64,000 nucleotides of DNA from Allobosea caraganae (GTDB taxonomy: Bacteria; Pseudomonadota; Alphaproteobacteria; Rhizobiales; Beijerinckiaceae), in assembly GCF_003351345.1 (NCBI RefSeq), contig NZ_QQTO01000011.1:1-64000 (forward strand), read 5' to 3'. This document shows positions 1 through 9,175 of this stretch, piece after piece. The notes beneath the pieces are model-generated. The model had not been told where the DNA came from. It saw only the letters and a list, made by a program, of their open reading frames with translations, and did no database searches. Position numbers and translations under genes: made by a program. The number at the start of each line of letters is the position of its first letter. The stretch's first letter is position 1.

Positions 1-3000
1 CGTCGAGGTCGTCGTCGCCGCTGCCGCCCGCGAGCGCGTCGTTGCCCTCGCCGCCGAGCAGCGTGTCGTCATCCGCCCCGCCGTCGAGCGTGTCGTTGCC
101 CGCCAAGCCGCTCAGAACGTCGTCGCCAGCTAGGCCGCTCAGCGCGTCGTCCCCAGCCGTACCCGTCAGGAGGTCGTCGCCCGGCGTCGCGACCGGGGCG
201 TCAGGCACCTCGGCGAGCGAGACCACCGTCACGTCGTCGAAATTCACCCCCTGGCTGCCCCAGGAATAGAGGCCGAAGGTACCGCCATTCAGCCCGCGAT
301 CCTCGATCGCATAGGGGAAGAGCGCCTCGCCATCGATGAAGGCCGAGATCTTGTGGTCGACGATGTCGACGCGCAGGCTCGTCTCCCGGTTGACTGCGTA
401 CTTGTTCCAGGCTTGGCCGAGCACTTCCTCGACGCCATCCTGCAGGCGGACCAGGGTCCAGACCTGGAATTGGTGGTTCAGCTCGAGCTTATAATAGTTG
501 TTCGGGTCCTGATAATAGAACACCAGGCCGAGGCCATCGTCGTCAGGCGTCTTGAACGAGGTCTCGACCGAATAGTCCTTCCAGGCATAGGCGCCGGCCG
601 CTTCCGCGTCATAGATCGCGATCGTACCCTTGCGCAGGATGTAGTTGCCGTCGCCGAGCGGGCTCCAGCCCTTCTGCCAATCATCGGCATTGCTCGGGCC
701 GCCGGCCGTAAGCTGCTCGCTGTAGATGTTCGACTTCTGATAGAGCCGCCCGTTCTCGACCACCCAGTTCGACGGCCCGCTGATCGTGCCCTCGTCGAGG
801 ATCGTCCAGACGTCGGAGAGCGGGCCAGTGTCGAAGCCGTCCTGCATCAGCACGGCGCCATGATCGACAACGTCGACTGCAATCGTATCGGTCGAGACCT
901 TGCCGGTGCTGTCGGTGACCTCAAGCACGACCTGCTTGGTGCCGACCGCGAGCTCGACCGCCGCGTCGCGCGTCTCGGCGACGACCTCGCCGCCGACGAG
1001 CCAGCGATAGCTGACAATCGCATCCGGCCCGAACGAGCTTTCCGCCGTCAGGTGGACCAGGGCCGCGTCGTGGCCTTCTTCGGCGATGGCGCGCATGTCG
1101 CCCTCGCCATGGGCGGTGAGAGCGAGCTTGTTGACGGTGATGTCGTCGAAGATCGAGCTCTTCTGCCCGCTCGAATAGACGCCGATCGAGCCCCCCGAGA
1201 GCGGGTTCGCATCGGTGACCGGGCCGTCGAAGACGCTCTTGCCGTCGAGCAGGACGTCGATCCAGTTGCCGGAAACGACGACGCGCAGGTCGAGCTCGTC
1301 ATTGAAGCGGTAGCCGGCCGAGACCTGGGCCAGCACCGTCTCGACGCCGTTCTGGACGCGCACGAGGCTGCGCGAGACGCCCTCGTTGTCCATGACGAAG
1401 CGGTAATAGTTCTGCGCGTCCTTGTAGTAGAAAACCACGCCGATATCGTCGTTATCGGTCGATTTCAGCGAGACGTCGTAGCTGTAATTGCTCCAGTGCA
1501 TCGCATCGGCGCTATCCCAGACCAGGAGCTTGCCGGCCGCGTCGCTACGGTCGTGCAGCGCGCCCTCGCCCGCGGCAGGGTCGGAGTCGGGCGCGTGGAT
1601 CGTGCCCTTCACGGACCAGGTGTCGAGGTCCTGGACGTGGTTCTTGTCCCAGAGCGAGAGCGAGCCGTCGCCGAAGCGCGGGTCGAGGCTGCCGTTGTCG
1701 AAGTCGAACTGGACGGCATGGGCCGGGTCGATGGCCGCCTCCACCATGATGCCGCCGGCCTTGGCGCCGCCGAGCGCGCCGATCTCGGCCGCGCTCATCA
1801 CCTTGTCGGTGAAGAAGACGCTGTTGGCGAAGCCGTGCACGGTCTCATAGTCGTTCTGGTACGGCCCCTCGTCGGTGAAGATCAGGAAGCCCTTGACCGG
1901 ATCGATCTGGTAGCGGTCGGCCGGCATCGATTGCGAGCCGACGAGCACGCCCTGGAGGTACTTCGCCAGGGTGACGGTGCCGTCGCCATTATCCGTCACG
2001 GTCAGCGCGATGCGCTGCCATTTGTCGGTGGCGAAGACGCCGGTGTAGTTGCCGCCGATGCCGATGCCGCCGGCCATGTTGACCAGGAAATCGGCGTCGC
2101 TGACGTTGGTCGGGTCGGTCTGCAGCAGGGCCATCCAGTGGTTCTTCGCCTCAGGCGCGAAGACGTCCCAGATGATGGTGTAGCTCTTGATCGGGCCGCC
2201 ATTGGCCGGCCCGAAGCCGGGCTTGAGCAGATAGCCCTCGTCCGGCGCCGTCGCCGGGAACTCCATGATCTCGTCGACGCCGCCCGTGAGCGCGGCGGTG
2301 CCGAGTTCGGTCGTCGTGCCGAAATGCGTGGCATCGAAGATGCTGTCGGGCTCGATCACCTCGAACTGGCCGTTGCCATGGCTCGGCTCGAGCGGCGCGC
2401 TCGCATTGAAGTCGAACTGGACGGAATGCCCGCCGGCGGGCTGCGTCGCGGAGATGCCGTCGGCATCGGCCTTGCCGAGCGCGGTGACTTGGGCCGCCGT
2501 CAGCGCCTTGTCGGCGAACATGACGCTGCTGACATAGCCGGACTGGGTCTGCAGGTCGGAGCCGTTGGGCGCGTTGTCGGAGAAGATCAGGAAGCCCTTG
2601 ACCGGGTCGATCTGGTAGCGCGAGGTCGGCATCGACTGCGAGCCGACCAGCACGCCGTCGATATATTTCGCCAGGGTCGAGTTGCCGTTGCCGAGATCGG
2701 TGACGGTCAGGACCACGCGCTGCCAGACGCCGTACTGGAACGTGCCGGTATAGCTGCCATTGATGCCGATGCCCCCCGACTTGTTGATCAGGAAGTCGGC
2801 GTCATTGGCCGAGGACTGCGCCGGGTCGGTCTGCAGGAAGGCGAACCACTGGCTCTTGTTGGCGACGGGCACCAGCACGTCCATGGCGAGCGTGTAGCTC
2901 TTGATCGCCGCGCTCGAACCGAAATCCGGGCGGATCAGGAAGCCCTCGGTGGTGGGAGCCGCCGCCGGGAAGGACATCACGCTGCTCGGGCCGCCGGTCA

Positions 3001-4666
3001 TGGCCGGCAGACCGAATTGCGCGGCCGTGCCGAAGACGAGCTTCTCGGAGAAGTCGGGCGCGGCAGCGGCGGCCGGCTTGCTCCAGCCCTCGGCATCGCC
3101 GTCGTTGAAGTTCTCGACCAGCAAGGTGCCGGCGCCCTTGACCACGACCAGCGCCTCGTCGGTCGAGACCTTGCCGCTCTGGTCGGTGACGACCAGCGTC
3201 AGCGTGTGCTTGCCAGTCTCCAGCTCGACGCTGGCCAGCGCGCCGGTCGCCACGACGTTGCCGTCCTCGTCGCGCCATTCATAGGACTGGGCGAGATCGG
3301 GATTGAGCGTGCCGCGGCCGTCGAGCACGACGAGCGTGCTGTTCGCGCCCGCCCCGGCATCGGCGAAGACGTCATTGCCGGCCTTGGCCTGGGCGTAGAG
3401 CTCGGGCGTGCCGAGATCGAGCCCGGTGATCTCCTGCTGATGGTCGCGATAGGGGCCCGTCAAGCCGTCGCGGTCGATCTCCTCCTGGTCGCGATAGCCG
3501 GTCATGTATTCGTCGCGCTCGGTGAAATAGGTCGAGGTGAAGATGCGGCCATTATCCGGGTCGATGGTCAGCAGGCGGATGGCGCCCTCGCCGCCCTTGG
3601 TGACGAGCTCGGTGGTCGAGCCGTTCTGGTAGTCCGCCATCATCTCCAGCACGGTGTTGCCGAACTGCGAGTAGCTGACATTGGTCTCGGCCGAGTCGCC
3701 CAGCACGTGGCCGGACAGGGTCATGACGATGTTGGGATATTTGCTGGTCAGCTCGCGATAGACCGTCTCGCCGTCATTCGCGCCCTCGGCGGAATTGGCG
3801 ACGCCGTAATCGGTCACCGGAGCGGCGCCGATCGTCGAGGCCATCGGGTCGCTGCGGCCGGCATAGGTCGTGAGCGTGTGCGAGGCGATGATGACGCGAT
3901 GGTCGAGATGGCCGTCGAGCACGTCGCCGGCCCAGCGCAGCACGTCGTCGCGCGGCGCGAATTCCAGGCTCAGCACCAGCCATTTGGTGCCGTCCGGCGC
4001 GGTGAAGGTGTGGAAACTGTTGGCCGCCCGCTCGGGCTCGGCATCGTAGACGCCGCCGAACGTATCGGGATTGGTCGCGGCCTGCGCGTCCGGCGAGAAC
4101 AGGCTGTCGAGGAAGGTGGTGGTGTGGTTGGCGGCCGAGCCGCCCGAGGCCTGGTCGTGGTTCCCCGGCAGGATCGAATAGGGGATCTTGCCGTCGAGCT
4201 GATGCAGTGCGGCAGACGCGATCTGCCATTGCGCCGCGTTGTTGTTGTCGGTGACGTCGCCGAGGCCGATGACGAAGTCGATGTTCAGGCTGTCGGCGTT
4301 ATCGGCGAGCCATTGCGTCATGTCGCCGAAGATGTGGTTCAGCGCAGCGTTCGAGGTGTAGTTCTGCGTGTCCGGCAGCGCCGCGATGGTGAAGGCGTTG
4401 GCGCCGGCGGCATTCACGCGCAGATTGTCCGTGACGGAGGCGCCGCCCGCACCCGTCGCGGTCACCACGAGGTCGGCGAAGCCGAGCCCGGTCGCGTTCA
4501 AAGTCAGGACGCCGTTGACGATCTCGGCGGAAATCGCGGTGCCGTCGCTGCTCGTGACCGCGAACGTCGTATAGCTGTCGCCGAAAGCCGCTTTGAGATC
4601 GATCTGTCTGGTCGCGTCGACGCCGATGCGCAGCAGCTGGTCGTTGATTTGGTTGAGGTGCGCCAT
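1..4666 (-). CDS. Secreted RTX-type metallophosphoesterase with LamG-like and PKD-like domains (3' partial)
   Basis: The frame is open from an ATG at 4666 (SD AGGGAAA about 9 nt upstream) to the window edge, at least 1,555 codons; the C-terminus is missing. Residues about 90-330 form a calcineurin-like phosphoesterase: ALPDTQ near 95, [10 protein letters not shown] near 135, PGNHDQ near 168, ASHTLTTY near 262 and SGHVLGD near 317; the final GHxH histidine is replaced. Then come PKD-like segments (shared GKVSTD motif, twice), two similar LamG/concanavalin-like modules (both contain VGSQSMP and [11 protein letters not shown]) and two further jelly-roll modules. From about residue 1,485 glycine/aspartate nonapeptides appear (GTAGDD, GLAGDD, GLAGND, GGEGND), typical of calcium-binding RTX proteins exported by type I secretion. 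There is no N-terminal signal peptide, which fits that route. It probably is an extracellular phosphatase/phosphodiesterase; the substrate is unknown. No type I exporter is in the window. Confidence 0.88.
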   Translation of the reverse strand, partial: MAHLNQINDQLLRIGVDATRQIDLKAAFGDSYTTFAVTSSDGTAISAEIVNGVLTLNATGLGFADLVVTATGAGGASVTDNLRVNAAGANAFTIAALPDTQNYTSNAALNHIFGDMTQWLADNADSLNIDFVIGLGDVTDNNNAAQWQIASAALHQLDGKIPYSILPGNHDQASGGSAANHTTTFLDSLFSPDAQAATNPDTFGGVYDAEPERAANSFHTFTAPDGTKWLVLSLEFAPRDDVLRWAGDVLDGHLDHRVIIASHTLTTYAGRSDPMASTIGAAPVTDYGVANSAEGANDGETVYRELTSKYPNIVMTLSGHVLGDSAETNVSYSQFGNTVLEMMADYQNGSTTELVTKGGEGAIRLLTIDPDNGRIFTSTYFTERDEYMTGYRDQEEIDRDGLTGPYRDHQQEITGLDLGTPELYAQAKAGNDVFADAGAGANSTLVVLDGRGTLNPDLAQSYEWRDEDGNVVATGALASVELETGKHTLTLVVTDQSGKVSTDEALVVVKGAGTLLVENFNDGDAEGWSKPAAAAAPDFSEKLVFGTAAQFGLPAMTGGPSSVMSFPAAAPTTEGFLIRPDFGSSAAIKSYTLAMDVLVPVANKSQWFAFLQTDPAQSSANDADFLINKSGGIGINGSYTGTFQYGVWQRVVLTVTDLGNGNSTLAKYIDGVLVGSQSMPTSRYQIDPVKGFLIFSDNAPNGSDLQTQSGYVSSVMFADKALTAAQVTALGKADADGISATQPAGGHSVQFDFNASAPLEPSHGNGQFEVIEPDSIFDATHFGTTTELGTAALTGGVDEIMEFPATAPDEGYLLKPGFGPANGGPIKSYTIIWDVFAPEAKNHWMALLQTDPTNVSDADFLVNMAGGIGIGGNYTGVFATDKWQRIALTVTDNGDGTVTLAKYLQGVLVGSQSMPADRYQIDPVKGFLIFTDEGPYQNDYETVHGFANSVFFTDKVMSAAEIGALGGAKAGGIMVEAAIDPAHAVQFDFDNGSLDPRFGDGSLSLWDKNHVQDLDTWSVKGTIHAPDSDPAAGEGALHDRSDAAGKLLVWDSADAMHWSNYSYDVSLKSTDNDDIGVVFYYKDAQNYYRFVMDNEGVSRSLVRVQNGVETVLAQVSAGYRFNDELDLRVVVSGNWIDVLLDGKSVFDGPVTDANPLSGGSIGVYSSGQKSSIFDDITVNKLALTAHGEGDMRAIAEEGHDAALVHLTAESSFGPDAIVSYRWLVGGEVVAETRDAAVELAVGTKQVVLEVTDSTGKVSTDTIAVDVVDHGAVLMQDGFDTGPLSDVWTILDEGTISGPSNWVVENGRLYQKSNIYSEQLTAGGPSNADDWQKGWSPLGDGNYILRKGTIAIYDAEAAGAYAWKDYSVETSFKTPDDDGLGLVFYYQDPNNYYKLELNHQFQVWTLVRLQDGVEEVLGQAWNKYAVNRETSLRVDIVDHKISAFIDGEALFPYAIEDRGLNGGTFGLYSWGSQGVNFDDVTVVSLAEVPDAPVATPGDDLLTGTAGDDALSGLAGDDVLSGLAGNDTLDGGADDDTLLGGEGNDALAGGSGDDDLD

Positions 4667-4795
4667 GGTCGGTTCTTTCCCTGCGGGACAGACGGGGGAT
4701 CTGGATGCTCCGACCTATGCGGAGCGCCGACCGGCCAATCCAATAGAAACGGCCAATGCCCGTTATAGGGTGGTTAACCTTGCGGGAGCCCGGGC

Positions 4796-5701
4796 ATGAA
4801 CGATGCCCAGCTCCGGTGCTTCCACCTCGCCGCCACGGAGGAGAGCATCACGCGCGCCGCGGCTCGCCTCGGCATCAGCCAGCCGACCGTCTCGGCCCAG
4901 ATCAAGACACTCGAAGAAGGCTACGGCGTGCAGCTTTTCCGCCGCGTCGGCCGGAAGATCGAGCTGACCGATTTCGGCGCGCATCTCAAGGCGATCACGG
5001 AACGGATCTACGCGGCGCAGGACGAGGCGCGCGAGTTGCTGATCGGCCACCAGAACCTGAGCAAGGGCCATCTGCGCATCGGCGCCGTCGGCCCGTTTCA
5101 CGTCTTTCCGGTCCTGCGCGAGCTCGGCACGAAATATCCCGACGTCACATTCTCGCTGCGCTCGGGCAACTCGACCTCGATCTACGATGCGCTCGCGCGC
5201 TACGACATCGATGTCGGCATCCTGGCCGACCTCAAGCCCGGCGACCGGAAGTTCCACATCCAGTTCCTGCGGCGGGACGACATCGTCCTCCTGGTCAATC
5301 GCGACCATCCCTTCGCGGCGAAGGCGTTCGTCTCCTATGCCGAGCTCGCGCACGAGACAATCATCCTGCGCGAGCAGGGCTCCGTCACCCGCAGCACCTT
5401 CCTGAGCGCCCTGATCGCCGAGGACCACAGCATGCCGCGCTTCCTCGAGATCGAGACGCGCGAGGCGACCAAGGAGGCGGTCGCCTGTGGCTTCGGCATC
5501 GCGCCGCTGCTGCGCTCGGAGGCGGGCGAGGACGAGCGCTGCACGCTGGTGCGCATCGCGCCGCTGGCCCCCGGCTTCGACGAATACGTCGCCTGCCCGC
5601 GCGACCTCATCCGCACCCCGCTGATCAAAGCCTTCCTCGACGCCGCCAGCACGGTCTCGGCCCAGCTCGACATGCTCAAGGCAGCCCGCGCGGACAACTG
5701 A
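4796..5701 (+). CDS. LysR-family transcriptional regulator
   Basis: This 301-residue protein has an N-terminal winged HTH (residues about 3-60; AARLGISQPTVSAQIKTLE) followed by a periplasmic-binding-type effector domain, the usual LTTR length and order. The ATG at 4796 follows a GCGGGAG ribosome site. It is divergent from the RTX gene (130-nt gap) and lies about 500 nt upstream of the PAS/frc unit in the same direction, so it may control either. The effector-domain ligand cannot be read from sequence. A T-N11-A box was not convincing in the short divergent gap. Confidence 0.9.
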   Translation: MNDAQLRCFHLAATEESITRAAARLGISQPTVSAQIKTLEEGYGVQLFRRVGRKIELTDFGAHLKAITERIYAAQDEARELLIGHQNLSKGHLRIGAVGPFHVFPVLRELGTKYPDVTFSLRSGNSTSIYDALARYDIDVGILADLKPGDRKFHIQFLRRDDIVLLVNRDHPFAAKAFVSYAELAHETIILREQGSVTRSTFLSALIAEDHSMPRFLEIETREATKEAVACGFGIAPLLRSEAGEDERCTLVRIAPLAPGFDEYVACPRDLIRTPLIKAFLDAASTVSAQLDMLKAARADN

Positions 5702-5924
5702 CCCGCAAGACGGGAACCTCCGCCCCTGCCGGCCTCCCAGCGTCATCACTTTGTCGCGGGTCATTTCTGCGTGAGCGGAAAGCCCAAGGCGGCCGTGCCG
5801 ATTTGCGCCGCACTCACCCAAATCCACCTGCGCGCGCCTGAAACAGCCGACTGGCAGCCGGATTGACCGGGAGACCGGAGCCGCGCGCGCGAAACCGCGG
5901 GCGAAGGCTTCGACATAGGTCCTC

Positions 5925-5953
5925 TTGACGCCTTTCTCATGGTGGCATACCAA
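5925..5953 (+). promoter_or_regulatory. Putative promoter of the PAS-frc unit
   Basis: TTGACG (5925-5930) matches a -35 box. About 16 nt later CATACC (5947-5952) can serve as a weak alphaproteobacterial -10 box. It overlaps the dyad operator at 5943-5959, so a bound repressor would block polymerase. Transcripts would start near 5960 and carry a leader of about 240 nt. This is prediction only. Confidence 0.4.
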
Positions 5954-5959
5954 ATGCCA
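5943..5959. promoter_or_regulatory. Dyad operator TGGCAT-N5-ATGCCA upstream of PAS-frc
   Basis: The 17-bp site TGGCATACCAAATGCCA has perfect 6-bp inverted half-sites separated by 5 nt. The same half-sites with the same spacing occur before the oxlT-like gene at 9031-9047, and a near copy at 9107-9123. Recurrence at the two oxalate transcription units argues for a shared regulator. It also happens to fit the sigma-54 GG-N10-GC pattern, but the third copy keeps the dyad and loses the GC, favouring an operator. Confidence 0.6.
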
Positions 5960-5977
5960 ATAGAGCTGCCGGACTAG

Positions 5978-6160
5978 CCCCCTTCGGGGATGCTGACCGA
6001 AGCGGGCCAGGCGGCACCGAGCCGAGGAAACGTGAGCATGAGCAACGTCTTAGCGTTGCCTAACCAAGAGGGGCAGGGCCGTCCGGACACCTCCGTGACG
6101 GCAGGGCTCCTGTGGCTTGAAGCGCTGGGAATCCCGAACCCGGCCCCCTCTTGCATGCAG
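5978..6160 (+). ncRNA. Structured RNA leader; possibly a group II intron-derived fragment or riboswitch-like element
   Basis: Several perfect helices can be drawn on the + strand. CTTCGG (5982-5987) pairs with CCGAAG (5997-6002). GCAACG (6042-6047) pairs with CGTTGC (6054-6059). GCCGTC (6078-6083) pairs with GACGGC (6097-6102). An enclosing 9-bp helix joins CAAGAGGGG (6065-6073) to CCCCTCTTG (6145-6153). This density of nested complementarity is not expected in spacer DNA. The phrase layout reminds me of domain I/IV sequence of bacterial group II introns, but no reverse-transcriptase frame or domain V follows. It lies between the putative promoter and the PAS-frc coding sequence, so it would be transcribed as their 5' leader. 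The class is not established. Confidence 0.5.
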
Positions 6161-6200
6161 GCGTCGAAAAGGGATCAGCGGCGCGGCCGCTGGCAGTCGC

Positions 6201-6644
6201 ATGTCGCAATCGGTTGACTACGCTCAGCTGGTGGCGCGCGCGGGCGACGGGATCGTCGTGTCCGACCCGCAGGGCGTCATCACCGTCTGGAACCACGCGG
6301 CGGAGCGGATCTTCGGCTTCAGCGAGGCCGAGGCGCTCGGCCAGTCGCTCGACCTGATCACGCCGGAGCGCCACCGCCAGCACCACTGGGCCGGCTACGA
6401 CAAGACGATGCGCACGGGCGAGACGCGCTACGGCGCCGACGTGCTGCGGGTGCCGGCCCTGCACAAGGACGGCCGGCCGCTCTCGATCGCCTTCACGGTC
6501 GGGCTGATGCTCGGCCCCGACAACACCGTCACCGGCATCACCGCCGTCATTCGCGACGAGACCCAGAAATGGAACGAGGAACGCCAGATGCGCCGCCGTC
6601 TGGCAGAACTCGAGGCCCAGGCCGCTCAGACCGTGGCAACATGA
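6201..6644 (+). CDS. Small PAS-domain protein
   Basis: This 147-residue protein is essentially one PAS domain (residues about 8-115; contains GIVVSDPQGVI, WNHAAERIFGFSEAEALGQ and ITPERHR), followed by a short charged helix ending in an arginine/glutamate-rich coiled stretch. It has no kinase, GGDEF or HTH output domain, so it probably senses a ligand, redox state or light and acts through a partner. I chose the ATG at 6201; the frame is open upstream but the extra residues overlap the structured RNA and do not look like protein. The stop overlaps a short ATGA-coupled frame, and frc follows, so co-transcription is likely. Confidence 0.82.
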   Translation: MSQSVDYAQLVARAGDGIVVSDPQGVITVWNHAAERIFGFSEAEALGQSLDLITPERHRQHHWAGYDKTMRTGETRYGADVLRVPALHKDGRPLSIAFTVGLMLGPDNTVTGITAVIRDETQKWNEERQMRRRLAELEAQAAQTVAT

Positions 6645-6724
6645 CTGAACGCATCCGCTTCGAGCCCGCGAAGACGATCAGCGCGGAGATCGAGGCCAGG
6701 CGCTTAACAAGTTCGAGTACTTAA
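6641..6724 (+). CDS. Hypothetical short peptide coupled to the PAS gene (possible remnant)
   Basis: An ATG overlaps the PAS stop codon in an ATGA arrangement and opens a 27-residue frame (begins [12 protein letters not shown]). The translational-coupling geometry and the protein-like start suggest either a genuine small protein or the first codons of a longer gene that has decayed; the frame ends at TAA 6722-6724, just before frc. No family is recognised. Confidence 0.3.
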   Translation: MTERIRFEPAKTISAEIEARRLTSSST

Positions 6725-6771
6725 CAAAGCAGCAAGTGCGCAACGAAGCAGTCGGAAGGGAACTAAACGCT

Positions 6772-8022
6772 ATGAGTCAGCCGCTCGAGGGTATCAAGAT
6801 CATCGACTTCACGCACGTTCAGGCCGGCCCGGCCTGCACGCAGTTGCTGGCGTGGTTCGGCGCCGACGTCATCAAGGTCGAGCGCCCCGGCGCCGGCGAC
6901 GTCACGCGCTCGCAGCTTCGCCATGTCGAGAATGCCGACGCGCTCTACTTCACCATGCTGAACAGCAACAAGCGCTCGCTCACGCTCGACACCAAGACCC
7001 CCCAGGGCAAGGAGATCCTCGAGAAGCTGATCAAGGAGAGCGACGTCCTGGTCGAGAATTTCGGCCCCGGCGCGCTTGACCGCATGGGCTTCTCCTGGCC
7101 GCGCATCAACGAGCTCAACCCGGGCATGATCGTCGCCTCGGTCAAGGGCTTCAGCGACGGCCACCACTATGAGGACCTGAAGGTCTACGAGAACGTCGCG
7201 CAATGCGCCGGCGGCGCCGCCTCGACCACCGGCTTCTGGGACGGCCCCCCGACCGTCAGCGCCGCCGCGCTCGGCGACTCCAACACCGGCATGCACCTCG
7301 CCATCGGCATCCTGACGGCGCTGCATCAGCGCAACAAGACCGGCAAGGGCCAGAAGGTCGCCGTCTCCATGCAGGACGCGGTGCTGAACCTCTGCCGCGT
7401 CAAGCTGCGCGACCAGCAGCGCCTCGACGCGCTCGGCTACCTGGAAGAGTATCCGCAATACCCGCACGGCACCTTCTCGGACGTCGTGCCGCGCGGCGGC
7501 AATGCCGGCGGCGGCGGCCAGCCGGGCTGGGTTCTGAAGTGCAAGGGCTGGGAGACCGACCCGAACGCCTATATCTACTTCACCATCCAGGGCCACGCCT
7601 GGGCGCCGATCTGCCGCGCCATCGGCAAGGAGGAGTGGATCGAGGATCCGGCCTACAACACCGCCCGCGCCCGCCAGGACAAAATCTTCGACATCTTCGG
7701 CACGATCGAGGTCTGGCTCGCGGACAAGACCAAGTTCGAGGCGGTCGACATCCTGCGCAAGTTCGACATCCCGTGCTCGCCGGTGCTGTCGATGAAGGAA
7801 ATCGCGGCCGATCCGTCGCTGCGCGCCAGCGGCACGGTCGTCGAGGTGCCGCATCCGCAGCTCGGCACCTACCTGACCGTCGGCAGCCCGATCAAGTTCT
7901 CGGACATGAAGGTCGACGTGAAGGCCTCGCCGCTTCTGGGCGAGCACACCGACGAGGTGCTGCTCGACCTCGGCTACACCCAGCAGCAGATCGAGGAGCT
8001 GCATCAGGCGCGCGCCGTCTGA
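6772..8022 (+). CDS. frc: Formyl-CoA:oxalate CoA-transferase (formyl-CoA transferase)
   Basis: This class III CoA-transferase of 416 residues transfers CoA from formyl-CoA to oxalate, the activating step of oxalate catabolism. The catalytic aspartate lies in GDSNTG at residue 169, the same number as in the well-studied Oxalobacter enzyme, and the mobile glycine loop GGGGQPG is at about 246-252. The N-terminal [20 protein letters not shown] region is typical. The ATG at 6772 follows GGAAGGGAAC; a GTG at 6736 in frame is a poorer start. The OxlT-like carrier 1.1 kb downstream supports the assignment. The partner oxalyl-CoA decarboxylase (oxc), usually adjacent, is not in the window. Confidence 0.93.
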   Translation: MSQPLEGIKIIDFTHVQAGPACTQLLAWFGADVIKVERPGAGDVTRSQLRHVENADALYFTMLNSNKRSLTLDTKTPQGKEILEKLIKESDVLVENFGPGALDRMGFSWPRINELNPGMIVASVKGFSDGHHYEDLKVYENVAQCAGGAASTTGFWDGPPTVSAAALGDSNTGMHLAIGILTALHQRNKTGKGQKVAVSMQDAVLNLCRVKLRDQQRLDALGYLEEYPQYPHGTFSDVVPRGGNAGGGGQPGWVLKCKGWETDPNAYIYFTIQGHAWAPICRAIGKEEWIEDPAYNTARARQDKIFDIFGTIEVWLADKTKFEAVDILRKFDIPCSPVLSMKEIAADPSLRASGTVVEVPHPQLGTYLTVGSPIKFSDMKVDVKASPLLGEHTDEVLLDLGYTQQQIEELHQARAV

Positions 8023-8208
8023 CGCTCCCGACCTGACCCGACCCGGCGAGACGGCGCGCGAACCAGCGGGCCGTCTCGCCTCCTCACCCGATAGCCGCGC
8101 TGTCGCCGCGAACATGGTCGATGGCGCCAGCGCGTCGTCAGTTGGCCCCCGGCCTGCCACGGCCGGGCGGCGACGGCGATCGCGACCTCCAGGCCCATGA
8201 GAGGCGGC

Positions 8209-8886
8209 ATGCTCGACCCCCATCTCCTGGGCCGGCTCGACTTCGTTCATCAATCGCCGGTGAGCATGCCCTTGCCTGCCGGCCTGAACGCGCTCGGCCT
8301 GTTCGACGTGCGCGACACCGCGCTCTACGTGCCCGGGAACGTCGATCCGCACGAGCCGACGCCGCTGGTGGTGCTCTTCCATGGCGGCGGCGGTAGCGCC
8401 GCGAAGATCCTGCCGATGTTGCAGCAGCACGCCGAGCAGCGCGGCTTTCTCCTGCTGGTGCCGCAATCGGTCTTCCCGACCTGGGACATCGTCATCGGCG
8501 GCAACGGGCCCGATCGCGAGCGGCTCGACGCTGCGCTGGTCGAGGTCGCCTCGCGCTTCCGGCTCGATCCCGCCCATCTCGTCTTCGCCGGCCATTCCGA
8601 TGGCGGCAGCTACGCGCTCTCGCTCGGCCTGACCAACGGCCATCTCGTCAGCCATGTCGTGGCCTCGTCGGCCGGCTTCATGTCGGTGCACATCCAGGCC
8701 GGCGCGCCGCGCGTCTTCATCTCGCACGGGAGGGCGGACGAGCAGATTCCGATCGACCGCAGCGGCCGGGCCCATTCCGCCAGGCTCCGCGAAGCCGGCT
8801 ATGACGTGACCTATGTCGAATATGACGGGCCGCACGCCTATCAGCCGGCGGTGGTCGCGCAGGCCGTGGATTTTTTCCTGATCTGA
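8209..8886 (+). CDS. Alpha/beta-hydrolase, phospholipase/carboxylesterase-like
   Basis: This 225-residue protein shows the oxyanion strand VVLFHGGGGSA, nucleophile elbow GHSDGGS (Ser about residue 128), an acid in HGRADEQIPID and the catalytic His in GPHAYQ near the C-terminus, as in the carboxylesterase/poly-hydroxyalkanoate depolymerase group. No signal peptide is seen, so it is probably cytosolic. I chose ATG 8209 because AGAGGCGGC stands just upstream; an in-frame ATG at 8197 would add four residues. It sits between frc and the oxlT-like gene, on the same strand, but its role in oxalate use is unclear. Confidence 0.8.
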   Translation: MLDPHLLGRLDFVHQSPVSMPLPAGLNALGLFDVRDTALYVPGNVDPHEPTPLVVLFHGGGGSAAKILPMLQQHAEQRGFLLLVPQSVFPTWDIVIGGNGPDRERLDAALVEVASRFRLDPAHLVFAGHSDGGSYALSLGLTNGHLVSHVVASSAGFMSVHIQAGAPRVFISHGRADEQIPIDRSGRAHSARLREAGYDVTYVEYDGPHAYQPAVVAQAVDFFLI

Positions 8887-9030
8887 CGCCCCCGGCATGG
8901 AGGCGAGCGCCGCTCCACATCTGCGACATCCCCTACGGATGTCTTGCTTGTAACCGGGCGCGGCACCGCCTGATCTTGGCCGGGACATGAGTCGCCTGGC
9001 GGAAACGGTGCGGGCATCCAAACATGATTT

Positions 9031-9047
9031 TGGCATTACGTATGCCA
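9031..9047. promoter_or_regulatory. Dyad operator TGGCAT-N5-ATGCCA upstream of the oxlT-like gene
   Basis: TGGCATTACGTATGCCA is a perfect 6-5-6 inverted repeat with the same half-sites as the site before PAS-frc. It lies 129 nt upstream of the transporter start in an AT-rich stretch, and a second, imperfect copy follows at 9107-9123. Paired sites about 76 bp apart could support cooperative binding or looping. Confidence 0.6.
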
Positions 9048-9106
9048 CATATTGTTACCTGAGACCGACCATGTTCGAAATTTGCTGTCTTTTCTGACTT
9101 GCCATC

Positions 9107-9123
9107 TGGCATAATATATACCA
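9107..9123. promoter_or_regulatory. Imperfect dyad TGGCAT-N5-ATACCA overlapping a putative -10 box
   Basis: TGGCATAATATATACCA keeps the half-site geometry with one changed base in the right arm. It contains TATATA (9115-9120), a plausible -10 element about 55 nt before the oxlT-like ATG, with TTCTGA (9092-9097) as a weak -35 at 17-nt spacing. A regulator here would sit on the promoter. Confidence 0.45.
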
Positions 9124-9175
9124 ACCTGGGTTCAAGCGGCGCGAACAGACCGCAACGAACTCATAGGTGTAGGAA

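Larger units (their letters stand above)
5702..6200. other. Long intergenic/leader region before the oxalate genes
   Basis: No convincing gene is present. Positions 5702-5920 show nothing recognisable. From about 5925 there is a promoter-like TTGACG, an overlapping dyad operator (5943-5959) and then about 200 nt of strongly structured RNA (listed separately) reaching nearly to the PAS gene. Short open frames here, such as one beginning at 5990, have no protein-like composition. Confidence 0.6.

Noticed and set aside
353-4768. A 1,471-codon open frame on the plus strand across the RTX gene
   Set aside because: The translation is a low-complexity mix rich in Val, Arg, Asp and Glu without recognisable domains, and the minus strand carries clear phosphoesterase and RTX motifs. 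It is an antisense shadow favoured by high GC.
5990-6217. A 75-codon plus-strand frame in the frc leader
   Set aside because: It overlaps the structured RNA, has no convincing ribosome site and the sequence complementarity explains the region better than coding.
5943-9047. Sigma-54 promoters at the TGGCAT-N5-ATGC sites (GG-N10-GC spacing)
   Set aside because: The sites are symmetrical, the third copy lacks the GC element, and no sigma-54 activator is linked; a dimeric-regulator operator explains all three better. It remains a secondary possibility.
6763-9048. A 761-codon minus-strand frame opposite frc and the esterase
   Set aside because: No family motifs or ribosome site; the plus strand encodes well-conserved enzymes in the same region.
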